64,000 nucleotides of DNA from JANOSH01 sp031415695 (GTDB taxonomy: Bacteria; Actinomycetota; Acidimicrobiia; Acidimicrobiales; Ilumatobacteraceae). Made by a program: the position numbers and the translations under genes. The notes beneath the pieces are model-generated. The model worked only from the letters and a program-made list of their open reading frames with translations. It did no database searches and had not been told where the DNA came from. Positions 57,920 to 64,000 of this stretch are shown here, in pieces; position 1 is the stretch's first letter; every line of letters begins with the position of its first letter. The stretch lies in the NCBI GenBank assembly GCA_031415695.1, contig JANOSH010000027.1:1-64000 (forward strand), in the 5' to 3' direction.

Positions 57920-58649
57920 GGCCCCTGTTACCCCCAATCCTCAAGTCAGCAGCGTCTCCGCGTTTTTCCCGTGCTACAACGATGCTCAGTCCATCGGCGA
58001 CATGGTTCGCAACGTCGACGCCGCGTTGGCAACCCGTGTCGCAAACTACGAAATCATCGTGGTCAACGATGGTTCGAAGGACGAATCGCTCGATGTTCTC
58101 ACTGCCTTGACCACCGAGGTTTCAGCGTTACGAATCGTGAACCACGAGGTCAACCGAGGCTACGGCGGTGCCTTACAGTCGGGGTTCAAGGCGGCAACGA
58201 AACAGTGGGTTTTTTACACCGATGGCGATGCCCAATATGACTCGGGCGAAATCACTCGCTGCATCGATGCCGTTACCCCCACCACCGACATCGTGCAGGG
58301 GATGAAGATCGGTCGCGGCGACCCGTTGCACCGCAAGGTGATCGGCCGGGTGTATCACCATGTCGTCAAGCGCTTGTTCAGTCTGCACGTGCGTGACACC
58401 GATTGTGATTTCCGGCTTATACGAAACAGCCTTATGCAAAACATTACGCTCACTGCCACCAGTGGTGTCATTTGCGTCGAGATGATGCGCAAGCTCGAGC
58501 AAGCCGGTGGCCGCTTTGTCGAAGTAGGTGTTAGTCATTACTTCCGGCCCCACGGCAAGAGCCAGTTCTTCCGGCTACCCGCCATAGCCCGGTCGGCACG
58601 CCAACTGCTGCAGCTGTGGTGGACGCTCATCATTCGTCGACGGCCCTAG
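57918..58649 (+). CDS. GT2 glycosyltransferase (polyprenyl-phosphate sugar synthase type)
   Basis: A 243-residue DPM1-like glycosyltransferase. Nucleotide-binding FFPCYNDAQS, IIVVNDGSKDES, the GYGGALQSGFKAAT segment and the DGDAQYD metal-binding motif (about 105-112) are all present; the C-terminus QLWWTLIIRRRP is short with no membrane helix pair. It probably makes polyprenyl-phosphate mannose or glucose for the GT-C enzyme encoded on the other strand. Start ATG 57918-57920. Ends 7 bp before the convergent TPR locus. Confidence 0.88.
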   Translation: MAPVTPNPQVSSVSAFFPCYNDAQSIGDMVRNVDAALATRVANYEIIVVNDGSKDESLDVLTALTTEVSALRIVNHEVNRGYGGALQSGFKAATKQWVFYTDGDAQYDSGEITRCIDAVTPTTDIVQGMKIGRGDPLHRKVIGRVYHHVVKRLFSLHVRDTDCDFRLIRNSLMQNITLTATSGVICVEMMRKLEQAGGRFVEVGVSHYFRPHGKSQFFRLPAIARSARQLLQLWWTLIIRRRP

Positions 58650-58656
58650 TCTCGGC

Positions 58657-59493
58657 TCAAGCGGTGTCGGCCCCGGTCGTCATGGCCTCGGCCTCTAGCC
58701 GTAGGCGGTTCGTGAGCGGGTGATTGTCGCTCAACGCCCGTTGGGCGCCTGCGAGTGCCTTCCTGATGTACTCACGAGCGGACGCCTTGTCGCCGGCCTG
58801 CCACAACACCACTGCGAGGTTTTGGAGGCTGGAGATCGTGCCGGGGTGGTCACGTCCAAGAACGCGTTCATGGTCGTTGAGGGTCTGTTCGAAAAGTCCT
58901 AATGCGCGGGCGGTATCACCAGCAGCTAGGAAGGCGCCAGCGAGGTTATTGCGGCCGGCCAGCGTGTCAGGGTGGTCGAGCCCTAGTACACGTTCACGAT
59001 CGACGAGTGCCTGTTCGAACAGGGGCAGAGCTCGGCTGAGATCACCAGCAGCCTGATAGGCGCCAGCGAGGTTATTCCGGCTGGCCAAGGTATGCGGGTG
59101 GACGAGCCCGAGCACACGTTCATGGTCCTCGAGCGTCTGCTCGTACAGGGATACTGCCCGGGCGAAATTACCAGCGCTCTTGTAGGCGAAGGCAAGGTTA
59201 TTGCGGCTAGCCAGCGTGTCCGGGTGATCAGACCCCAAAACACGCTCGCGATCGTGGGATGTCCGCTCGAACAGGCTAGGAGAACTACACCTGCCTCGTG
59301 CACCACTCGGGTTGTGTGCTCCTCGACTGTGACGGCAGCCAGCGATGCAACTGCTCCGGCACAGCTGGTACTCAACGCCTGTGGCTCCATGAGCGTAAGG
59401 TCTGGCGGACGCTGTACACCGCATGTACACCGGGCAGGGTAAGACGACGCCCGTGTTGCGCGAAGAGCGTGCGCACCGATGAACGGACGGCAT
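58657..59493 (-). pseudogene. TPR-repeat remnant
   Basis: The frame from 59277 downward encodes four 42-residue tetratricopeptide repeats plus a partial fifth, all of the kinesin-light-chain type with the core HPDTLASRNNLA and AGD. At DNA level they are near-identical tandem 126-bp units. Upstream of 59277 the same frame reads through unrelated Arg/Cys-rich sequence antisense to the ATPase remnant, so the array begins abruptly with no N-terminal domain of its own. This indicates that the TPR part has been separated from its former N-terminal domains. Such TPR arrays usually form the sensor end of STAND-type NTPases. Confidence 0.7.
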
Positions 59494-60185
59494 GGTTGGT
59501 CTCGTCCGTGTCGGCGAGTTTCTCGGTGGAGTCGATCAACACCACCACGCTATGTTCGCAAGTCGAGAACTTCCTGGCCTGTGATCCAATTTCGTCATGC
59601 ACAGCCTTGACCACAACTTCGAGGCGACGATCGAGATGCTGGCGCAACCGCTGACGAAATTCGGGATTGTCACGCAGGCTGGCTTTCAGGTCCACCCCAG
59701 CCGTGGCGACTCCGGCATTCACACCGGCACTGCCGCCGAGCTCGGTGAACTCCCACTTACCGAGCCAGCCACCGGCCTTACTCCACACCGACTGACCCTT
59801 AACGAGTTTCAGCCGGCGCAGTTCGTCATCGAACGCGCCCGCGAGGGTGAGCAGGTAGTCACCAACACCGACCGCCGTGTATGGGTCGAGGTAGCCATCG
59901 AGGTCAAGGTAGAAGACGCGATAGCCGAGCGTGTCGAGCTTGCGCTGCAGACGCCGAAGCTCGGTGCTCTTACCGCTTCCGCGAAAACCCGAGAACAGGT
60001 GTGCGCTGCTCGACGATGGCGACCGGCGGATCTGGTTCGTGAGCAGTGCCACCGGGTCCGATCCCGGGTCGTTCACGTCATAGATCGAAACGTAGCACCG
60101 GCGGTCGTCCTCGGTATTCAGATCGAGTGGGCCGTTCTATCATCGCTTCATTCAGATCGGTCAGAAACTCCTCGGCGGATGACAC
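59372..60185 (-). pseudogene. P-loop ATPase remnant upstream of the TPR array
   Basis: The frame beginning GTG 60076 encodes a P-loop ATPase: LLTNQIRRSPSSS, Walker A FSGFRGSGKSTELRRL, FYLDLDGYLD, and Walker B VVVLIDSTEKL. Its N-terminal part lies in another frame (60185 to about 60130, SSAEEFLTDLNEAMIERP), rejoining as LDLNTEDDRRCYVSIYD. At the C-terminus the frame ends at 59372 after YSVRQTLRSWSHRR, while protein-like sequence seems to continue in the first frame (TLMEPQALSTSCAG). The pattern of two frame changes and a break before the TPRs shows decay. Homologues in actinobacteria are ATPases with a downstream effector or repeat domain. Confidence 0.6.
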
Positions 60186-60651
60186 GCCCAAAGTGTACCG
60201 GTCCACCCGATTCGACCCGCGCGATGCAGGGCGTTGCCGCTCACGATCACGCCAGTCCGACCCAAAAAATGAAAGAAGTGGCGCTGGCCTCGACGTGTTG
60301 AAACAAGTTCGCTCGGTGTTTTCTCCGTGGCTGGCTACAACGGCTCAGCATGGTTTGGGAGAACCCGGGGACAAGTCATCACATCAAAGGCCACGTTGAC
60401 TCAGTGGCCTCCGGAGGCCGAACTGGCAACGTTTGCGCCACATCTTTATCAACCTGAAGGTGTACCCCTCAAGTTCGACTGTTTCTCATGTGCATCCAAA
60501 AAGCGCCACCTTCCCGTTCGCCATTCCCGACCAAGATCGGTACGAGTTATGTTCTGATGGTGCGCCCCAAATACTTGGAAGTCAACTCTTGACTTTCTCT
60601 CGAAGTAGGAGGCGAATTCCCGCGAAACTGTCAAATGTGTAAGGTCTCAAG
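60186..60651. other. Intergenic region without a convincing gene
   Basis: 466 bp with slightly lower GC. Short open frames on both strands have no start signals or family resemblance. A perfect 14-bp palindrome GGCCTCCGGAGGCC lies at 60406-60419, and the Nudix promoter (TAAGGT at 60640-60645) is at the right end. It may hold eroded sequence from the decayed ATPase/TPR locus. Confidence 0.5.
60640..60651 (+). promoter_or_regulatory. Leaderless -10 before the Nudix gene (TAAGGT-N6-GTG)
   Basis: TAAGGT at 60640-60645 ends six bases before the GTG at 60652; no SD directly precedes the start. Confidence 0.5.
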
Positions 60652-61203
60652 GTGCCTAACTCACTTCACCGCTCCGCTTCCGCCACCCTCGATGGGTGGA
60701 TTGCGCCGAACGACGAGCAGGCAATTCTTCGAATGGAGTTCGTCGACCATCTCCGGGCCAACGACGACGCCATGTGGCGTACCTGCAAGGTTGGGCACCT
60801 CACCGGCTCTGCCATCGTTGTCGACGATGCCCGCACCTCCGTGCTTCTCACCTTGCACCCGCGGGTTGGACGCTGGGTGCAAGTTGGCGGACACTGCGAA
60901 GAAGGCGATGAAAGCCTGTCGGCTACAGCGCTTCGAGAAGCCAGCGAGGAGAGCGGCATCGTTGGTCTGACGATCGACCAGACCCCAATCGATCTCGACA
61001 TTCATGCCTTTGACTGCCCACGCCGCCACCCCAACCGCCACTTCGACGTGCGGTTTGTGTGCGTTGCACCGCCAGGCGCAATAGCTCAAATCAGCGATGA
61101 GTCACTCGATCTTGCCTGGTTCTCGTTCGACGCACTGCCCGACCAGATCGACGCTGCAACTCGGAGGCTCATCAGGCACGCCCAGCCGTCGACCTCGTTA
61201 TGA
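60652..61203 (+). CDS. Nudix hydrolase
   Basis: A 183-residue Nudix enzyme. The Nudix box is GGHCEEGDESLSATALREAS followed by EESGI, with one extra residue between the Gly and the REUxEE core compared with the canonical spacing. N-terminal helix EQAILRMEFVDHLR and the strand GSAIVVDDARTSVLLTLHP match a subgroup often found in actinobacteria with unknown substrate. GTG start. Ends in a 6-bp tail overlap with the convergent second Nudix gene. Confidence 0.87.
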   Translation: MPNSLHRSASATLDGWIAPNDEQAILRMEFVDHLRANDDAMWRTCKVGHLTGSAIVVDDARTSVLLTLHPRVGRWVQVGGHCEEGDESLSATALREASEESGIVGLTIDQTPIDLDIHAFDCPRRHPNRHFDVRFVCVAPPGAIAQISDESLDLAWFSFDALPDQIDAATRRLIRHAQPSTSL

Positions 61204-61953
61204 CGCAGTGCTGATTCGCAGGAGTTGAAACAACATGCGACCCGTGGCACCCCACACGGTTTCGTCGTCGAGGTCGAAGAAATGCAAACTACGCAACTCA
61301 TCTCCGCTTCCCCAGTGCTCCTCCCGATAGGTGTCGGATCGAAGCAGATCGACGAGGGGCACCGTGAAGATCCGGCTCACTTCGCTTGCCGCTGCCATCA
61401 GTTGCGGTCGACGTTCGAGGCGGGCAACGACGGGAACAATAAGGCTGCGGCTCACGATGGTGCCGACATGGTCGAGCTCGCCCACAATCGTCACGTCGGC
61501 CGGGTCGAGCGCCACCTCCTCGAATGCCTCGCGCAGCGCCGCCTGTACAGGCGTCTCGCCGGCATCGAGCCGACCGCCAGGAAAGCTCACCTCACCCCGA
61601 TGACTCGACAGCTCCCAGGATCGAGTCGTGAGCAGCACCTCGGCACCCCGCTCGCCTTCGAACACAGCAATGAGCACGGCTGACCTGCGGGGGTTCAGCA
61701 CCACCACCGGACTCGGCGCACCGGGGCCGCGGTCGGCCACACGTGCCAACAACGAATCCGTATCGATTTGTTGTTGATGGGCGGAATCGGGCCACGGAGC
61801 CAAAGCACCGATAGCCCAGTTCGGTGGTCGGGGAATGATCTGATGACCACCGCGCCGCCAACGCGCAAGCTCAGCCGGTTGCGCGGGCTGTACTCGGCCC
61901 TCAGCCACGCCGTTTACGCCACGCCGCACGGCCCGCAGCTGCTGCTCGGCCAC
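61198..61953 (-). CDS. CoA pyrophosphatase-like Nudix hydrolase
   Basis: A 251-residue protein. The box is VSFPGGRLDAGETPVQAALR then EAFEEVALDP, preceded by LSSHRGEVSFPGG, the UPF0035-type extension that marks Nudix enzymes that cleave coenzyme A into 4-phosphopantetheine and ADP. The C-terminal HFFDLDDETVWGATGRML fits the NudL/CoAse group. The N-terminal ~40 residues are Arg/Ala-rich; a later start is possible because GTG 61953 lies inside the preceding gene's 3' end. Confidence 0.9.
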   Translation of the reverse strand: MAEQQLRAVRRGVNGVAEGRVQPAQPAELARWRRGGHQIIPRPPNWAIGALAPWPDSAHQQQIDTDSLLARVADRGPGAPSPVVVLNPRRSAVLIAVFEGERGAEVLLTTRSWELSSHRGEVSFPGGRLDAGETPVQAALREAFEEVALDPADVTIVGELDHVGTIVSRSLIVPVVARLERRPQLMAAASEVSRIFTVPLVDLLRSDTYREEHWGSGDELRSLHFFDLDDETVWGATGRMLFQLLRISTAS

Positions 61954-62359
61954 TGATGGCCCCAGCTACCTTGCTGGCCCCCTGCGCTCTTTCTGACACG
62001 GCCCGGGCGTCGATGGTTCGGGTTCGCGGCGCCCGCTCTCGTACTCGGCGATCAGAATAGTCCGTCCGCGACACCAACACGGCCAGCATCACCCCACCTG
62101 CCACGAGCCAGAAGGTGCCCTTGGGACCAAGCCAGTCACGGAACAACCCGCCGAGCACCACCAACATTGCCGCTGCGCCGATATCGAGATACCGCTGCGT
62201 CGAACGGGCGACCAGCTTTTTGGCCGCCAAGGGGGCATCGGACGTGGACGCCAGAAGTGCTATAACAGCGGCCCCGGTCAAGACGGCTACTGGTTGGTTG
62301 GCACGGACAGCACCGGTAGCTACGAGTAGGGCGATCAGATACTCGATGATCTGATGCAT
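61901..62359 (-). CDS. Small membrane protein, hypothetical
   Basis: A 152-residue protein with about four hydrophobic helices (LIALLVATGAV; PVAVLTGAAVIALLA; DIGAAAMLVVLGGLFRDWLG; FWLVAGGVMLAVLV), then a basic cytoplasmic tail rich in Arg/Ala (RERAPRTRTIDARAVSERAQ onward). ATG 62357-62359 starts just before helix 1; the longer frame upstream is not membrane-like. The 3' end overlaps the Nudix start by about 50 bp. No family recognised. Confidence 0.7.
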   Translation of the reverse strand: MHQIIEYLIALLVATGAVRANQPVAVLTGAAVIALLASTSDAPLAAKKLVARSTQRYLDIGAAAMLVVLGGLFRDWLGPKGTFWLVAGGVMLAVLVSRTDYSDRRVRERAPRTRTIDARAVSERAQGASKVAGAISGRAAAAGRAAWRKRRG

Positions 62360-62410
62360 CCAAAAAGGCAATCGATTCACAACACGCAAAACTAGCGCCC
62401 TACGTAGAAA

Positions 62411-62445
62411 GCAAACGGCCCCGGAGAAGCTCCGGGGCCGTTTGC
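62411..62445 (-). terminator. Probable terminator after groEL
   Basis: Perfect 16-bp inverted repeat (arm GCAAACGGCCCCGGAG) with a 3-base loop, 51 bp after the groEL stop. On the minus strand the stem is followed by TTTCT, a weak T-run. Strong stem plus location between the end of groEL and the next same-strand gene fit an intrinsic terminator. Confidence 0.8.
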
Positions 62446-62496
62446 CTTGCTGAGTTGCCATTCTCCGAGGAGTCAGGCGGTGCCGCTTGGCGAGAC

Positions 62497-64000
62497 TTAC
62501 ATCATGCCCATTCCACCGCCGCCGTGGCCATGGCCACCTGCAGCTGCTGGTTTCGGTTCGGGCTTCTCAACGACAATAGCCTCGGTGGTGAGCACCATGG
62601 CGGCAATTGACGCTGCGTTCTGCAGAGCGGCTCGCGTGACCTTGGCCGGGTCGATGACGCCAGCCTTGACAAGGTCTTCGAGTTCACCCGTGGCTGCGTT
62701 AAGGCCGATGGCACCCGACGACGCCTCGGCCTTTTGCACCATGACCGCGCCTTCAAGGCCAGCATTTTCGGCGATGAGACGCGCCGGTGCATCGAGTGCA
62801 GCAAGAACGGTGCGAGCACCAGTTGCCTGGTCGCCCTCGAGCTTGGCTGCCTCGGCGGCTACTGCCACCTTGGCACGGACAAGAGCCAAACCACCGCCGG
62901 GGACAATGCCCTCTTCGATGGCCGCACGGGTAGCCGACACGGCGTCTTCGATGCGGTGCTTCTTTTCCTTGAGCTCGACTTCGGTAGCTGCGCCAACCTT
63001 GATGACAGCAACGCCACCCGACATCTTGGCCAGGCGCTCTTGCAGCTTCTCGCGGTCCCAGTCTGAATCGGTGTTTTCGATTTCGGCCTTGATCTGGTTG
63101 ATGCGACCCTTGACGTCGTCTTCAGAACCGCTGCCGCCAACAATGGTGGTGTTGTCCTTGGTGACGATGACCTTGCTGGCACGACCAAGCAGGTCGAGCG
63201 TTGCGTTCTCGAGCTTCAGGCCAACTTCTTCAGCAATAACCTGTCCGCCGGTAAGGGTGGCCATGTCCTGCATCATTGCCTTGCGACGATCGCCGAAGCC
63301 TGGGGCCTTGATCGACACCGACTTGAACGTTCCACGAATCTTGTTGACGACCATGGTGGCCAACGCTTCGCCGTCGACATCTTCGGCGATGATGACGAGA
63401 CCCTTGCCGGTCTGCATGACCTTTTCGAGCACCGGCAAAATGGCCTGAACCGACGAGATCTTGCCCGCGTTGAACAAGATGTACGGATCGTCCATGACCG
63501 CTTCTTGGCGGTCGGGATCGGTGACCAGGTACGGCGAGATGTAGCCCTTATCAAACTGCATACCCTCGACGAAATCGAGTTCGATGCCAAAGGTATTGGA
63601 CTCTTCAACCGTAACGACGCCGTCTTTGCCGACCTTGTCGATGGCATCGGCGATGACCTGGCCAATGGCCGGATCGGCGGCAGAGATGGTAGCCACCTGG
63701 GCGATCTCGGACTTGTCGTCGATTTCTTTCGACTGAGCCTTGATGGACGCAACCGCGGCGGCAACAGCCTTTTCGATGCCCTTCTTCAGAGCCATAGGGT
63801 TGGCACCGGCAGCGACGTTACGCATGCCTTCGCGAACCATGGCCTGAGCAAGCACCGTGGCGGTAGTGGTACCGTCACCGGCGACATCGTTGGTCTTGGT
63901 GGCGACTTCTTTCACCAACTGTGCGCCGAGGTTCTCGAACGGATCTTCGAGCTCGACTTCTTTGGCGATAGACACACCGTCGTTAGTGATGGTGGGCGCA
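62497..64000 (-). CDS. groEL: Chaperonin GroEL, partial (N-terminus beyond right edge)
   Basis: The 60-kDa chaperonin. The window contains all but the first ~45 residues: the frame runs to the edge as APTITNDGVSIAKEVELEDP, the usual sequence at about position 47-66, so the GTG at 63975 is an internal Val codon and not the start. ATP-binding DVAGDGTTTATVLAQ, apical and equatorial blocks are all normal. The C-terminus is HGHGGGGMGMM, a Gly/Met tail with three His nearby. No groES or CIRCE element lies in the window. Confidence 0.97.
   Translation of the reverse strand, partial: APTITNDGVSIAKEVELEDPFENLGAQLVKEVATKTNDVAGDGTTTATVLAQAMVREGMRNVAAGANPMALKKGIEKAVAAAVASIKAQSKEIDDKSEIAQVATISAADPAIGQVIADAIDKVGKDGVVTVEESNTFGIELDFVEGMQFDKGYISPYLVTDPDRQEAVMDDPYILFNAGKISSVQAILPVLEKVMQTGKGLVIIAEDVDGEALATMVVNKIRGTFKSVSIKAPGFGDRRKAMMQDMATLTGGQVIAEEVGLKLENATLDLLGRASKVIVTKDNTTIVGGSGSEDDVKGRINQIKAEIENTDSDWDREKLQERLAKMSGGVAVIKVGAATEVELKEKKHRIEDAVSATRAAIEEGIVPGGGLALVRAKVAVAAEAAKLEGDQATGARTVLAALDAPARLIAENAGLEGAVMVQKAEASSGAIGLNAATGELEDLVKAGVIDPAKVTRAALQNAASIAAMVLTTEAIVVEKPEPKPAAAGGHGHGGGGMGMM

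Noticed and set aside
58657..59277. The 126-bp repeats as a CRISPR or minisatellite
   Set aside because: The period equals 42 codons and the translation is a clear tetratricopeptide repeat.
62411..62445. The hairpin after groEL as a CIRCE operator
   Set aside because: CIRCE is a different 9-9-9 sequence located upstream of heat-shock genes; this perfect GC-rich stem is downstream of groEL.

Overview
The window is a chromosomal segment of an actinobacterium with moderately high GC. The gene content (PASTA-type Ser/Thr kinase, an order iscS-like / mnmA / MetE-like / ligA that recalls the Mycobacterium chromosome, many Thr/Ser/Pro-rich lipoproteins, acyl-CoA metabolism, F420-free sugar-phosphate oxidation) and the frequent TANNNT-N6-start-codon arrangement suggest the Acidimicrobiia (Ilumatobacter-like lineages). 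This placement is inference from content, not from a phylogeny.

Left end (1-4049): the terminal part of an integrated conjugative element. On the minus strand it holds the first 43 codons of a MobF (TrwC-type) relaxase running off the edge, a small winged-helix protein, an excisionase, an array of five 10-bp repeats, and a tyrosine integrase. A complete IS481-type insertion sequence (2251-3950), with imperfect ~52-bp inverted ends and a 15-bp target duplication, sits exactly at the integrase start codon and separates the integrase from the attachment site at the 3' end of tRNA-Glu(CUC). tRNA-Gln(CUG) follows.

Core chromosome (4.2-45 kb): YdcF-like protein, gltX, an odd hypothetical gene running into gltX, an SDR, a pentose-phosphate operon (gnd-zwf-histidine phosphatase), acyl-CoA dehydrogenase, SCP2 protein, a PASTA kinase, a lone TadE-like protein, ligA with its MetE-like partner, mnmA and cysteine desulfurase for tRNA thiolation, a two-component system, the phenylacetyl-CoA epoxidase operon paaA-B-C-E with no paaD, an EcsC protein, a secreted beta-propeller, a UvrD/PcrA helicase, a HAD phosphatase, a ~1030-residue NAD-glutamate dehydrogenase, an acyl-CoA synthetase followed in the same frame by an acyltransferase/SGNH protein that lacks a normal start codon, and an amidohydrolase.

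Right part (45-64 kb): a Phd/VapC toxin-antitoxin pair, dienelactone hydrolase plus APH-type kinase, an NlpC/P60 cell-wall hydrolase, guaA, two lipoproteins, a ParA-like ATPase next to a KstD-like flavoprotein, a glycosylation-type operon (GT-C membrane protein, methyltransferase, M23 peptidase) opposite a GT2 glycosyltransferase, a decayed P-loop ATPase/TPR locus, two Nudix hydrolases, a small membrane protein, and groEL running off the right edge.

Nothing in the window is a clear complete novel defence or mobile system. The points most worth a second look are the integrative-element end with its phased repeats and IS-split integrase/att region, the start-less acyltransferase with a perfect 31-bp palindrome, the paaD-less epoxidase operon, the decayed ATPase/TPR locus, and the recurring leaderless-promoter signature.
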